The position numbers were made by a program, and so were the translations under genes. Positions 1-11,091 of a stretch of DNA of 64,000 nt are shown here, in pieces. The notes beneath the pieces are model-generated. The model was given only the letters and a program-made list of their open reading frames with translations, searched no databases and was not told the DNA's origin. The stretch comes from Apoderus coryli (lineage: Eukaryota; Arthropoda; Insecta; Coleoptera; Attelabidae), in assembly GCA_911728435.2 (NCBI GenBank), contig OU452208.1, positions 1,612,001 to 1,676,000 on the forward strand. Direction: 5' to 3'. Every line of letters begins with the position of its first letter. Within the stretch, counting starts at the first letter, position 1.

Positions 1-994
1 TAGAACCTCCAGTCTTTATGGTACGTTTTGTACATGAACTTACAAAACCTGAAAGCAAGATTTCCACAAACACCCGTATTATTAAGTAGGTAAATAAATG
101 CCCAACCTCTAGAATCGCTTCTATTGCAGTTATATAATATAATTTCTTCTCCATTATGACATTTATTCCTACTACGGCAAGCATAGTCCACTTCTCTGTT
201 TTCATGTTGTCTCCAAGCTGTAAAATATTTAAAAGCTCTAAGATTTAAAACGGATTTAATATGTATCTCATGAATGTTGTTGAAATGAGTAATCAAAGTA
301 TTATGTTGGGAGAACTTCTCTGTTTGTGCACATAGGGCATATGAAGTGGTTTAGATTAAGAGTTCCAACCTCAACATAGATGTACTTACCTACCGAATCC
401 ATTTTCTTAACTACAACCACAGAATAAGGAACCGTAGCGTAGCTTCCTTATTCTATGCTATAACCACAGCTAATATTAGCTGTGCTATAACTATAACCAA
501 CGGTAGAACCCAAGTTTATCCAATATAAATATAGACTTTGCTAGAATTAAACACAAAATATTAAATAACAAATAATGTCTGCATATCTACACAACAATAG
601 AATTTCTGTTTAAAAGAAAACAAACTCGACACAGATAGAATATTGCTCTTTTGAACAAAATAAACAATAATATGATTGGTATATGAGGAAAATTGAACAT
701 AAATTTGCAAAATTATTTTCAATGTTTGTTTTTTTTCTGCTATTGGGCCAAACGAAAATAATAACATCAGGTGAATTGCCCGCATCCCGCATGCGCATAA
801 TATACAGATTTTGATTGGCTCGGCACGTTGGCATTTTAATGTATGGTATCGATATCGCCTCAATCATGTATAGTGGAGTTCATTGCGGATGCTGTACAAT
901 AATAAAAAAAAACACTTTTATATTATTACAATTATAGAAATAATAATAACAATAATAATAACAGGGCTAGAGCGATTTAAACTAAAAACTCATG
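1..994. other. AT-rich non-coding sequence (intron or upstream of the TRPM exons)
   Basis: No exon or recognisable protein was found. The only clear structure is a short ATA/ATT microsatellite at about 929-962 and a small AGCTAATATTAGCT palindrome near 470. The two overlapping minus-strand reading frames at 561-867 show no family motif and are treated as chance ORFs. Confidence 0.5.
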
Positions 995-1255
995 TGGTCA
1001 TCCTAGGATTCCCACAAACTCATATACCAAAATTTAGCTCAATTGGCTAAAGCGTTTAGGCGCTATCGTGGAAGAATACATATAGACTTCCATCTTGAAA
1101 TGGTCTTAATCGTATCAAGGAACTTAAAAATGGTTGGTCTTTATCTCATAGTTTGTGTGTGCGTGTGTGTGTGTCTGTATGTATAGCGATAGCGCCTAAA
1201 CGCTTTAACCAATTGAGCTAAATTTTCGTATATGAGTTTAGGGAATTCCTAAAAT
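995..1255. repeat. Short inverted-repeat element (MITE-like)
   Basis: The left arm (about 1005-1072) and right arm (about 1185-1255) are inverted copies sharing the words AGCTCAATTGG and GCGTTTAGGCGCTATCG. The spacer holds a GT microsatellite (about 1157-1180). A related but diverged stretch occurs at about 33745-33860, which shows that this is a dispersed family. No coding potential was seen. Ends and target duplication were not resolved. Confidence 0.6.
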
Positions 1256-1404
1256 GCTTTACAGCAATAGGTTACTTTTGATATTTACCTCGATCATTCT
1301 CGAGAAAATTGGGTTGAAAAGTTACAAATATATAAGGTGTTTCTAAAATAGGTGTTCAAAATTTGTGAGCGAATTGGGGACGTCTAATCATGAAAAACAC
1401 CTAA

Positions 1405-2153
1405 AGGTTGATTTCCCTCCGGGCGTCTGTTGCGACGATCGCTCAGCGATCGTCGCTGGCGACTATCGCTATGATACTGCTACCGTTGTTGTTTTATGGA
1501 AGCACTGTCCTCCACGCGACAGCCGCCGGCGATAGTCGCTCGGCCTAGCGATCGTCGCAAGCCGTCTGCTCTCAGAGCAAATATATTCGCTGCGGACAGC
1601 GACTATTCGTTAGTTTCGTTTTGTTTTTAATGTAGTGCGCTATGTGTTCACAAGATAAAATCTTGTTCAACGCCGCAGAAGATGAAAAATTGATCGAGGC
1701 AGTGTCTTATTGGATACAAAACTCTATTGAAAGAATTACATTTGATATCATCCTTGATTAAATTTAACACGTAATTAAATTGATGTGGATTCAATCTAAA
1801 AAATTTGCGGAATTTTCTATCGTCGGGTTTCAAATGGGTTTCTATTAATTTTGTGAAAAAGCCCTCCTCCCGTCTTGTGGTGTACATCGAATGGACTCCA
1901 TTTCGTTGTGCGATACACATTTGAAGTAAGTCATCATCTTCGGCCTCCTCGTACAGCATATAGGCCACAAGTAGTTTGCGCGTTAAACGCATCCCAAAAA
2001 TTTCTGAAAACTACTACACAGCCACAGAACGAACGAACAACTGAAATAAAATTACCGATACATGCGGGAAAGTTAATCGTCGCAAACGCTGGGAGGAAAA
2101 CATACCCATAGCGACGATCGCTGAGCGATAGTCGCTCGGAGGGAAGTCCACCT
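1405..2153 (-). mobile_element. Non-autonomous PIF/Harbinger-like element, TSD TAA
   Basis: The ends are imperfect inverted repeats, AGGTTGATTTCCCTCCGGGCG on the left and the complement of AGGTGGACTTCCCTCCGAGCG on the right, flanked by the 3-bp duplication TAA at 1402-1404 and 2154-2156. This is the TWA target expected of PIF/Harbinger. The subterminal zones repeat GCGACGATCGCT-type palindromes, possible transposase binding sites. It is 749 bp and carries only an N-terminal transposase remnant, so it is non-autonomous. It sits inside the 1333-2953 foldback. Confidence 0.7.
1648..1992 (-). pseudogene. PIF/Harbinger nuclease N-terminal remnant
   Basis: This 114-residue frame contains a segment of the type TRREEGFFTKLIETHLKPDD followed by a phenylalanine-rich stretch with LNPHQFNYVLNLIKDDI. 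That resembles the region just before the nuclease core of PIF/Harbinger transposases, as I recall it. The DDE catalytic core is absent and the frame runs out in the element's terminal region, so this is a fossil fragment. The surrounding TAA-flanked element supports the assignment. It could also be a related domesticated harbinger-like protein fragment, but its length and position argue against function. Confidence 0.55.
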
Positions 2154-3001
2154 TAAATAGTAATTTTTCGAAAAGTCCTTATTTACAAAGTTACATGCTG
2201 TTAAAGATGATGACAATTTTTCTGGAATATTTTCGAAACGAGTAAGATGAATCAATCAAATATATCATATTTATTCACCTAGTTAAATGTCGTAAACTGA
2301 CATGAAATTGAATAAAATAGGATGGTCATAGGCGCGTAAACGGGGGGACCCTTGCCTTAATTATAACCTAACTTTTATTTCTTGTGACTTTTCGGTTTCG
2401 AAAAATTCGAGTTTGAAAATTTTAGGACAAAACTGGTCCTTAGTACACAGCATTAATAAAATACAGTTTGCTAACGAAAAGTTTTCCAAAATTTTATTGC
2501 TGTATACTAAGGACCAGTTTTGTCCTAAAATCTTCAAACTCAAATTTCTCAAAAACCTTTAAGTTTTTCGAGAAAAACCAAGTATGCGTTTTTTATGTAT
2601 AAAACTTTATTTTATCACATTTTTGACACAAATGGGATAAAAGTCACAAGAAATAAAAGTTAGGTTATAATTAAGGCAAGGGTCCCCCCGTTTACGTGCT
2701 ATGACCATCCTATTTTATTTAATTTCAGGTCAGTTTACGACATTTAACTAGGTGAATAAATATGCTACATTTGATTAATTCAACTTTACTCGTTTAGAAA
2801 ATATTTCAAAAAAATCGTCCTCAGGCAGTCATCTTTAACACCCTGTATCTTTGTAAATAAGGACTTTTCGAAAAATTACAATTTAGGTTTTTTCATGATT
2901 AGACGTTTCCAATTCGCTCACAAATTTTGACTACCTCTTTTAGAAACACCTTGTATAATACGACCACCGCAGACTTTTATGCCATTTGGTTCCATTTCTT
3001 T

Positions 3002-3145
3002 TACCGTTGGCCGTAGCTCAGTGGTAATCGGCGTGGCTTTGGGTGTGAAATGGTCTGGGTTTCTAATTTTTGGCCAAAGTAGTAGGTAGTTGGGTTAGTT
3101 TAGAATGTTATTATTATTTTTATAATTATAATAGATATGTAATAT
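3002..3145 (+). repeat. tRNA-derived SINE-like fragment
   Basis: Position 3008 onward reads like a tRNA 5' half: GGCCGTAGCTCAGTGG contains a good RNA polymerase III A box (TAGCTCAGTGG). A weak B-box-like GGGTTTCTAAT follows about 40 nt later. The unit ends in an ATT-rich tail (about 3108-3135). The T arm and acceptor pairing are too degraded for a real tRNA, so a SINE head or tRNA pseudogene is the best reading. Confidence 0.5.
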
Positions 3146-3215
3146 AATACGGTATTTTTGAGATTTTAAATCTGTGATGAAAACATTTCGGTACCCAGGT
3201 GATATCATATTATGT

Positions 3216-3384
3216 ACAGGGTGTCCCATTTTGGCTGTCCTTACCGGATATCTCGGTTATTTTTAAAGAGGCGATATTGATAGTTCAACTTGGGGTAACA
3301 CAATCGATTTTTCTTATTTGTGAAGTAACTAAGTCAAAATAAGCGCAGTGATTCAATATTTTCAATAGAGATTTGTGATTTCAG
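3216..3384. repeat. Single mariner-type terminus next to a TRPM exon
   Basis: ACAGGGTGTCCCATTTTGGC at 3216 matches the form of common mariner-like inverted-repeat ends. No partner end was found, so this is a truncated copy. It runs to within a few tens of bases of the exon at 3385, so part of that intron's 3' region derives from a transposon. Confidence 0.35.
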
Positions 3385-3562
3385 GGCCTTTTATACTCGA
3401 AGAAAATTTCGGCCTATATATGCTAAAGTTATGAATAAAGGCCAAAGCATGACAACGAATGCAGCCTCTGCAAAACAATTCGGTGCAATGAGTCTATTAG
3501 CCGGAACATTACCATCTACGGCAAATCCTTGCCTGTTTGATTATCCCTTCAATGAACTATTG
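3385..3562 (+). CDS. Trpm: TRPM channel exon: linker before the last cytosolic homology region
   Basis: The exon lies between an acceptor (TTTGTGATTTCAG) and a donor (GTAAGT). It reads in frame from 3386 to 3562, with the first base completing the preceding codon. The peptide starts with FYTRRKFRPIYAKVMNK, matching the TRPM motif YTRKRFRxIYNN. A low-complexity Ser/Thr/Ala linker follows, ending in DYPFNELL, the conserved start of the last melastatin homology region (YPFHEL in relatives). The exons for the N-terminal nucleotide-binding homology regions lie upstream of the window. It ends in phase 0 and joins the exon at 6965. No stop or frameshift was seen. Confidence 0.9.
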
Positions 3563-4131
3563 GTAAGTGTACTATACAATTTTCCTTCCATTTGACTTTC
3601 ATAGTTTATTATGCTCGTTAGTAGAGACAAAATAATCTAAAACAAACATCTAACTTTATAGAACAACCTATAGATGAGCCTTATTATACTACTAACCGTA
3701 AAGCACTACTGTGGGTACGAACTCATTGCGCGTACCTTCAGGCGTTAGTGAGAAAAAATCAAACAAATAAACGTAGAAAAGGCTGCTCTTGACTCCACCA
3801 GTTTCGATTAATTTCTTCAGTGAATATAAAAATTATACTCGTAAAATGTCTTGGTCTTGCGCAACGTAATAGTTAAGATCAAGTTTATGTTTTATTGAAC
3901 AATGAATTTTTGACTAATAGAGAAGTTGACAACGTTACGAGCTCAATATTATCAAGCCTGACAAATCAATGTAACGGTAAGGATTTTTTTCAGAAAGAGC
4001 CTGGCCGACAAAAGTTCCGGATTTTAGTACAACCTTAAAGTAAAGCCTCTTATTTATTCGATTCACATCTAAGACAGAATGGTATATGACGCTTGGATTC
4101 CATAACCAAACAATTTTTTTTAACTTGTGGC
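3563..4131. other. TRPM intron sequence, nothing recognised
   Basis: This is unique-looking AT-rich intron between the exon donor at 3563 and the LINE target duplication at 4132. No reading frame, RNA gene or repeat was recognised. Confidence 0.5.
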
Positions 4132-4591
4132 ACTAAAAAGAATTGTAGATTGTAGATTGTTTTTCGGAGTCGTTTAGGCGGTTTGGCCTCCCCTCACTTC
4201 GACCTGCAAATGATCTTTTGTGAATGACTCTAATCTATGAATTGCCCAGCTGTCCCACACTTTTCATAAAGTTGATGATTTCTCTGGGGGCTAAATTCCT
4301 TGCCTCGTCGGGTGTTAGGGTCACCCCTCCAAGATGTTTTAGCCTTTTGCAGAAAAGTGCCATGCATTCGCAGAGCACGTCTCTTTTGCGTCTTCGCAAA
4401 ACCGACAAGTGTCGTCCTCGGTTAGGCCTATCTTTTTGATATGGTACTTCACTGGGTGGTGTCCCGTAAAAAGGCCTGTAATTCGCCTTAGGTCGCTTCT
4501 CTCCAGTTGGATAAGCTTCCCTGCGTTGGTCTCTGAAAGTTTGATAAACCTTTTTGATTGTCTTAGGCCTGGAGTGTTACTCCAGTAGAAC

Positions 4592-5212
4592 TTATAATTT
4601 GTTCCTTTTCCATCTCCGAAGTTCTTCCTTCATATGGCTTTTTGGAAGGCCAAAGATGGGTTCCGGGCCGCAGAACGGAGCGTTTGCGCCCTCTTTTGCA
4701 AGTTGGTCCTCCGCTTCGTTCCCCTCTATGCCTTCATGTCCTGGCACCCATTTCAGAGTCATCTTTTTCCCCTGAGCTGCCAGTTGCTTTAGGGTCTGTT
4801 TGCATTCCGATGCTAGCTTTGACGTGAAGGTGTAAGACCTCAGTGCTTTTAACGCAGCTTGACTGTCTGACATAATATTGATCTGCCGTTCCGGGATGCC
4901 TCTCTGCAGGCATTCTTGAGCACAACGATTAATAGCGTTGATCTCTGCTTGAAATATAGTGGGACTTTTCCCGAGAGATTCAGAGAGCCTGCAATTTGGC
5001 CCGTATACTCCCATGCCTGTGTTCCCTTCTATGCCTTTTGAACCGTCCGTATACCAGACGGATGTGTTTTCTGGGAATCGTGGTTCCCCATTTAGCCAAT
5101 TTTGACGGTCTGCAATGACCACTTCAAATGGGATTTCAAAATCATGTTTGCGTGGCAAAACGTCCGACGATTTTCTTCCTGAATCCAAAGGTATTAGATT
5201 CAGGATTCCCAT
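4592..5212 (-). pseudogene. LINE RNase H domain
   Basis: The frame contains VWYTDGSKGIEGNTGMGVYG (first catalytic Asp), then FQAEINAINRCAQECL (Glu), IMSDSQAALKAL (Asp), and LKWVPGHEGIEGNEAEDQLA (His, Glu and final Asp). All four acidic residues of the RNase HI fold are therefore present. In LINEs this domain removes template RNA during second-strand synthesis. It is part of the inactive LINE at 4144-6127, in the same direction as the RT fragments just upstream (5237-6127). The frame is broken relative to those fragments, so the element cannot make its full polyprotein. Confidence 0.85.
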
Positions 5213-5236
5213 GTGTCCCTCTAGATCGCCAGATTT

Positions 5237-6127
5237 CTATTCCATTACCTGTGCCAGTTTCAGAGCGCTAATTGCTGCCTCTTTTTTGACTAGAACAGGC
5301 AAAGGTATTAGATGCAGCAACGTTTCCAACGCTGCTGTGGGGCAAGTTCGCATTGCCCCTGTTATTCCTAAACATGCAAGCCGTTGCAACTTTTGAAGAC
5401 GGCATTGTGTATGCTTAATATTAACTTTTGGCCACCATACTAATGAGGCGTATGTAACCATGGGTTTAATGACTGTTTGGTACACCCAGTATGTGAGCTT
5501 TGGCTTTAGCCCCCAAGTCCTACCGAGTAGCCTGTGACACGTCCATATGGCCGCTGTGGCTTTCGATATAGTTTTCTCTATATGCTGATTCCAGATTAGT
5601 CGTTTATCCAGGATTACTCCCAGGTATCTGACTTTATCCGAAAGGCAAATTTGCTCACCGCTGAGAGGGGGTTAATAATGTCCTCCTTTCTCTTTCTCGT
5701 GAATGGGACCAACACTGTTTTTTTCGGATTTATATTCAATCCCTCAGCGTCGCACCAGTTTTTAATTTTGTTTAATGCAATTTGCATGCGGTTGGATATA
5801 AGTGATGTGTGTTTTCCCTTAACTGTGAGAACAATGTCGTCGGCGTAGCTTTGCAGAGTAAAATGAGATGATCCAGGACTAGTGACCATAGAAGAGGGGA
5901 CAATACACCGCCTTGTGGGCATCCCCTAGCCGCTGTCACTGTTGCAGACACTTCTCCTATTTCAGCCGTAATGACACGGTCTTTCAAAATTGCCTGAATC
6001 CATTTCACCAGTGAGGAGTCGACACTCCTCTCTTCTAGTGCTTTACTGATGGATTCATGTGAGGTATTGTCAAAAGCACCCTCTATATCAATAAAGGCAC
6101 ATAAGGATACTTCTTTTGCCTTAAATG
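5237..6127 (-). pseudogene. LINE reverse transcriptase fragments (three frames)
   Basis: Minus-strand frames at 5772-6008, 5614-5922 and 5237-5485 together cover the RT palm and thumb. The first has VKWIQAIL and RGCPQGGVLSPLLW, the second has YADDIVLTVKGKH and NPKKTVLVPFTRK, and the third has the thumb-like MYQTVIKPMVTYASLVWWPK. The frame changes between them are disabling indels. Codons above 6127 are absent because the copy is 5' truncated. Confidence 0.8.
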
Positions 6128-6139
6128 ACTAAAAAGAAT

Positions 6140-6964
6140 ACAATAGACTTTATTTTATTCGTTAATAATATTTTTATTTATAATAAGTGCGTTCCAACCG
6201 TCAGTAATATTACCATCGGTAAGCGTGTAATGCGACTGCCCAAACGAAAGCACCAAAATTACTAGGCGTTAGAGTAAAATGGGTTAGAACATTTTGCAAA
6301 CTGATCGCACTCAAAAGGAGAAATGGAAAATAACTTATAACCATAACTGTTCAAGATTTTGAATGCGGGTATCGATTGTTCTCGACTGTTGATGGATGTG
6401 AGCCTGTATGTGCCTCAATTCAATACCCAATCTGTTAATCTGTTTCACGTCCCGCAGACCCACATGAATTTTGAGACAACAAACATGAAGCCGTTTTACC
6501 CTCAATTGACTATCGCGAGGGATATCAAAAAAAGAAGTTTGTCAAAGTTTTTACTACAATTAATCGACTTGCAACCAAATACAGCGCATCTCATTTCAAT
6601 TATCATAAAATAAAAACATTAATACAGAATACATACGAAACACTACTATAAATTATAAAAAAACAAATCAACAACACAACAACAAATATTGAAAATACGG
6701 GCACAATACAAGGAAATATCACGTGCTATTGTAGGTACTTTTAATTAATTTTTAATTTGTGAAATTAACATTACAATGCATTTAAAAAAGTTTGAGTTTA
6801 TTTCAACCAAATATGTAAAATGACAGTCTAAATACTTTTTCTGTCTTATAAATATTTTTTCATAACTCGTCATTTAACACCACTTCTTGTCGTTTAGATC
6901 GATCTGAAATGTTGTTTTTGTTTAAATACCAGTTTTTGCATAAATTCCAACATTTCATTTAAAG
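6140..6964. other. TRPM intron sequence, nothing recognised
   Basis: AT-rich sequence with a CAA-rich patch near 6665-6690. The frame at 6359-6613 has no recognisable motif. A TTTCATTTAAAG acceptor precedes the next exon. Confidence 0.5.
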
Positions 6965-7154
6965 ATTTGGGCAGTTCTCATGAAACGTCACAAGATGGCC
7001 TTACTTATGTGGCAGCATGGAGAAGAAGCATTAGCAAAAGCTTTAGTAGGATGTAAGCTGTATAAAGCAATGGCACATGAAGCTGCAGAAGATGATATGG
7101 AAACAGAAGTTTATGAAGAACTCCGAGCATATGGAAAAGAATTTGAAAATATTG
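6965..7154 (+). CDS. Trpm: TRPM channel exon: last melastatin homology region
   Basis: The exon starts at ATT TGG after the acceptor AG at 6963-6964 and ends one base into a codon before the donor GTAATA. The peptide begins [20 protein letters not shown] and continues with [20 protein letters not shown]. This is one of the most conserved cytosolic stretches of TRPM channels: WAVLMKRQKMA, LWQHGEE and [15 protein letters not shown] in relatives. It forms helical repeats of the cytosolic layer below the membrane domain. Phases match the exons on both sides. The ATG at 6980 is internal and is not a start codon. Confidence 0.95.
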
Positions 7155-8832
7155 GTAATATTTTTTATATTACACTGATTTTTTTTAAGTTAGGTTGAAT
7201 TAAATGTTGAAATTTACATTTCTGAATGTGGTATTGTCAGAAATAAGAAAGAGATTAGTATAAGAATATGGATTTTATAGGAACGGTGCCTTCACCTAGT
7301 CCCAATTTGAGAGTTAGAAAATAAGGGTAGAGCCTCCCTTATGTTTTTAGTATTTGAAGATTCAAGTAAGCGTGCTCTACAGAGTTAAATCTTTATATAG
7401 AGTTTAAAGAAGGGTTTGAGTTTTAATAAGTTATGTTAATTAATTTAGTTACTCGCTTGGCTTGATTGGGTACTCGAGAATCGCCCACTTACATCACGCT
7501 CACGAAAGAGGATCTTATTGATTCTCCCTCGTAAACGAGTGACGGTCTGTATTTGAGCGGCGTCTCTCAGTTAATAGTTATTTGATTAAATTGAAAGAAA
7601 CTATATTAAAAATAAAAGGAAAGTCAGATGAATATTACTAACTATTATTTATTTAATTATTTAAAAAATATACAAAGATCAATTTAATAAAAAAGGACAA
7701 TTTTGAAAATTAACAATTATAATAATTAAAAATTGGTACTTACATTACAAATATCTTTGACGACACAGCTGATCTTTCGTTCGCGTAAATAAAATGGTTA
7801 AAATTATAAATATTTAATATAGCTACTAATAATATTAATTCGCATTAAATAAACTAGAAATCTTAAAGACACTATAGGTACCCAACGGGGGGAATTAGCG
7901 CTTCTAGGACCCGAAGTTTACTTCACCGAAGTTTGGAGAGAAGACCTCGTTTTTCCTGTTGCGTTAAAATTTATAACCTTTGATTATCTCCACTCTTTCG
8001 AATATGCAATTTTCTATTCTTAGCATCGGTCAAACCGTTTTTTGTTGACTTTGCAATTTGTCTATTAGGTACAGTACCGATGCTAAAGTCATGACTTGTA
8101 TAAACTTTGTTGAACTTTTATAAATTATCAAATCAGTGTAAAATGGCTAGTTTGACCGGATGCAATATTTTTATTACAATATACCGGGTGTGACAGTATA
8201 TAATGAAAGTCTGTGCATAAGAAAATCATACGATTACTTACTTCAATTTAGGATAAATTTCCAATTAAATTCAACTTAAAGTCACTCTTCAATATCTGGA
8301 CTGTTTGGTACTCATATTTAGTACGCAAATTTGTCTTGTACTGTGGAACTCTGAAACTCAAATCTATGGGACTTTTCAGAATTCATTGGGTCCTTTTACC
8401 CCATAATACTACAAAGTCGTAAATATTCAAGTTGGATTTTTGTTCATGCATACTAAATGCATACAAAAATAAATATCTTGACAAGACTGAGATCCACGAA
8501 GTTGCAGTCTAGTGATAGCGTATTACTGACTACTGACAGGTCGATACCTGAACCACAGCATTAATAAGTACAGCATTCCGACTCCACGTTGGCACTTTGA
8601 AATAAACTGTGACGTATACCGCCGCCATTTTGGGTTACAAGTCAGGTCCTGACTAAGAATAATTATAGTTTTCGGTTTCTAACCACAGTACTGTATTTTC
8701 ATTTTTGTAAAAATATTTAAGTACATAATAATATCGCTGTCAATATCAGAAATATTTGTGGTGTGTCATAGTGATTGAAAACAGGCTTGAGTGGTGGTGT
8801 CAGTAAAATGTTGACATGATTGGGTGATTTTT
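7155..8832. other. TRPM intron sequence, nothing recognised
   Basis: No exon, ORF of note or inverted-repeat element was recognised in this stretch. A lone ACCGGGTGTGACAGTATA word near 8183 may be a mariner-type terminus without a partner. Confidence 0.45.
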
Positions 8833-9215
8833 AATAATAATAATAAACACAACAATAATACAGACTTTATTAGTAAAAAAGACATTTTTATAAAAGTTGA
8901 AGCAGTGCTTCCTAACTTAACCTAAACTTACCTTATATTTTAGCTTAAACCTATCTAAAAATAGTTTTACATGGCTGGCCAAATTAACTAGGTAGCTTAT
9001 GTTTACAAATTAATTTGGTCTATTACGTGTCAGACAGCGCTCTTAAACGAAAACCCATGTAAACTTTTTATATTCTCCGGTAGAGCGTTGGAATATTTTG
9101 AAACCGTATAGGAAAATGACCGCTCAAAGATTGATGTTGAGTCTAGCCGTGGCGTAATGACAGTTTTATAAGGAATATTGACATCATACACCGATCCCCG
9201 GAACTTCAATTTTTA
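8833..9215 (-). mobile_element. LINE 3'-end fragment
   Basis: On the minus strand the sequence from 9215 downward translates to LDSTSIFERSFSYTVSKYSN followed by ALPENIKSLHGF and then a stop. This is the common C-terminus of Jockey/CR1-type LINE reverse transcriptases (RSFSYRAPKLWNSLP-like). A 3' UTR, an AATAAA-like signal and an ATT-repeat tail (complement of 8834-8846) follow. The rest of the element is missing. Confidence 0.65.
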
Positions 9216-9803
9216 TTAGTCAAAATTAGTGAATGAAAATCCGACGTTGTTTCATTCTTAACCAGCCGATTTCCTTAATCTTATTGCTAGCCTCTTTCAC
9301 ATACAAGCCGTGTGTCTGAATTCTGCATCAACTGAATCCTGTTCTCAGCAATTTTAGTCAAACAAGGGCCATATATATATATATTGTTAATAATATAACC
9401 CCTAGCTGATTGCGTTATCATGCTATCTCGCCACGAGACAACTTGTGTTTATGTTTTACTTTCATTTAGTTTAAAAATATATTAGATACTGCCATTTCGT
9501 AATATAAATTTTACGGTTATACAAAATGTCTAGAGCAAATCTACCGCTTATTGGGACATTTTGCAGCACACACATGTCCTCCCTGATTGTTCATTGTATT
9601 AATCATAAGATACGTTACTAAAAATAAAATCCTTTTAATTCTCACGAACACTATACCAAAAACGCAAAACACAGAATTAGATTTAAACACAATATTTATT
9701 CGAAAGAAGTAGTCCATACTGAAGTGGAGTAGAATAGTTAAATATTCTTGAAATAAAAGTCGACCTCCACACAATAAATTTAATAAAAATCCTCAACAAA
9801 TGT

Positions 9804-9846
9804 TACCATACATGTTTCACAGCTCCGGGCTGCATCATCAGTGGTT
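9804..9846 (-). ncRNA. Hammerhead-ribozyme-like motif, copy A left arm
   Basis: On the minus strand: CTGATGA core, stem II GCAGC/GCTGT with a short loop, GAAA, then CATGTA, with the predicted cut after TA. Stem I pairs ACCA with TGGT. One extra T lies between the core and stem II. It is the exact inverted copy of the motif at 10470-10512. Confidence 0.65.
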
Positions 9847-10469
9847 ATAAGAGAAAATTGACGAAAAGCTATGTTATTTAACTTAATTAGTACATATTAT
9901 TTTGGGAATTTTATTTATTAACTCTAGAAATAAGAATGTATATATTATTTTCAATTGCACTAATATTAATTGTCGTTGTTAAACATTTAAAACTAAAACT
10001 AATGAACTTATAAAACTCACATCATTACTAATGTAAGCTTTATAATATTTTTTCTTCTTATAAATCATCGAAAAATCTAAAAATTTTCTCCACGAAAATA
10101 CTTGATTGCAATTTCACACAACAATGGCGTTTCAAATTTCTCTGTGAAATTGCAATCAAGTATTTTCGTGGAGAAAATTTTTAGATTTTTCGATGATTTA
10201 TAAGAAGAAAAAATATTATAAAGCTTACATTAGTAATGATGTGAGTTTTTTAAGTTCATTAGTTTTAGTTTTAAATGTTTAACAACGACAATTAATTTAA
10301 CAATAACTTTTTTTGTTTTTCACACAATGGTAAGTTTAAAGTTGAAATAATTTTAGTGCAATTGAAAATAATATATACATTCTTATTTCTAGAGTTAATA
10401 AATAAAATTCCCAAAATAATATGTACTAATTAAGTTAAATAACATAGCTTTTCGTCAATTTTCTCTTAT

Positions 10470-10512
10470 AACCACTGATGATGCAGCCCGGAGCTGTGAA
10501 ACATGTATGGTA
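10470..10512 (+). ncRNA. Hammerhead-ribozyme-like motif, copy A right arm
   Basis: ACCA-CTGATGA, stem II GCAGC/GCTGT, GAAA, then CATGTA and TGGT closing stem I. It lies in the sense direction of the TRPM transcript, inside the intron between 7154 and 10880. Stem III is only A-U plus C-G unless it forms between two molecules through the self-complementary word ACATGT. Confidence 0.65.
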
Positions 10513-10589
10513 ACATTTGTTGAGGATTTTTATTAAATTTATTGTGTGGAGGTCGACTTTTATTTCAAGAATATTTAACAATATTTATT

Positions 10590-10879
10590 TATCTCGTACA
10601 CGCCGACAATGAACTATATATTGAACACAGGAGTGAACGGTATTTATCTACGTCCATGTGATTATTGTGACGTTGTAACCCATAATGGCGACATGCGCGA
10701 CGAAATGCGCAGGACGGCTCGCAAGCGGAAAGTCAGAATACTGTATTATTTATTATACTGTGCCTGAACTGTATCGACTGTCTATAAAAACTTACTACTA
10801 CTAACTTACTATAAAAATAGGTAGTATTTGCTTTTCGATATCTTTCAGCGATTGAAATTATTTTTTTTTTTATTTTTAG
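10590..10879. other. TRPM intron sequence
   Basis: Ordinary intron sequence ending in a strong T-rich tract (10861-10877) and the acceptor AG at 10878-10879. Confidence 0.6.
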
Positions 10880-11091
10880 CTCTAGAGGTCTTGGACTATT
10901 GCTACCGGCAAGATGATGATCAGACCCAGCAATTGTTAACATGTGAATTACAGAATTGGTCTGGTCAAACGTGTTTGAGTCTGGCGGTTGCAGCCAATCA
11001 CAGAGCGTTGTTGGCTCATCCATGTTCACAAATTATTTTAGCTGATTTGTGGATGGGTGGATTGAGAACTAGGAAAAATACAAATATCAAG
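10880..11091 (+). CDS. Trpm: TRPM channel exon: end of last melastatin homology region
   Basis: After a T-rich acceptor the frame resumes with the two bases completing an Ala codon. The peptide runs ALEVLDYCYRQDDDQTQQLL, then TCELQNWSGQTCLSLAVAAN and CSQIILADLWMGGLRTRKNT. It aligns by eye with the TRPM sequence LLTYELKNWSNxTCLxLAV and CSQMLLTDMWMGRLRMRKN, just before the pre-S1 region. The exon ends in phase 0 at AAG before GTAAAT. It joins the exon at 17193 across an intron holding an intact mariner, a palindrome and a LINE. Confidence 0.95.

Larger units (their letters stand above)
1333..2953. mobile_element. Foldback MITE with mariner-type ends, TA flanks
   Basis: The ends read TAAGGTGTTTCTAAAA on the left and the complement of CAAGGTGTTTCTAAAA on the right, both flanked by TA. 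Almost the whole unit is a long imperfect palindrome: 1333-1404 plus 2157-2480 pairs with 2490-2953, including the GC-rich words around 2335-2360 and 2680-2705. It encodes nothing of its own. The left arm is interrupted by the PIF/Harbinger-like element at 1405-2153. The ends resemble Tc1/mariner MITEs. The transposase that mobilised it is not in evidence. Confidence 0.7.
4144..6127 (-). mobile_element. 5'-truncated LINE with RNase H, 12-bp target duplication
   Basis: A non-LTR retrotransposon on the minus strand is flanked by direct copies of ACTAAAAAGAAT at 4132-4143 and 6128-6139. The 3' end (left) carries a short tandem tail of a TGTAGAT-type unit. Reading from 6127 down, it shows reverse transcriptase palm segments: FIDIEGAFDN, GCPQGGVLSPLLW, and YADDIVL near 5845. 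An RNase H domain follows, then a Cys/His-rich C-terminal segment (about 4400). RT followed by RNase H without LTRs fits the I/R1/Loa group. The 5' end, with the endonuclease, is missing, the usual result of incomplete target-primed reverse transcription. Several frameshifts are present. Confidence 0.85.
9701..10577. mobile_element. Palindromic hammerhead-bearing retroelement (Penelope-like), copy A
   Basis: Two arms (9737 to about 10130, and about 10140 to 10579) are near-perfect inverted copies, and each holds a hammerhead-ribozyme-like motif. A 36-nt asymmetric stretch precedes the left arm (9701-9736) and contains GTAGTCCATACTGAAGTGGA, which is shared with copies B and C. The unit is flanked by the 12-bp direct repeat ACAATATTTATT at 9689-9700 and 10578-10589, so the asymmetric stretch belongs to the insertion. 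No RT is encoded, so it is non-autonomous. Penelope-like elements are known to carry hammerhead motifs and complex or inverted terminal repeats. That family assignment is an inference. Confidence 0.7.

Noticed and set aside
3002..3068. Functional tRNA gene
   Set aside because: The A box is good, but the B box and T arm are degenerate and the tail is SINE-like.
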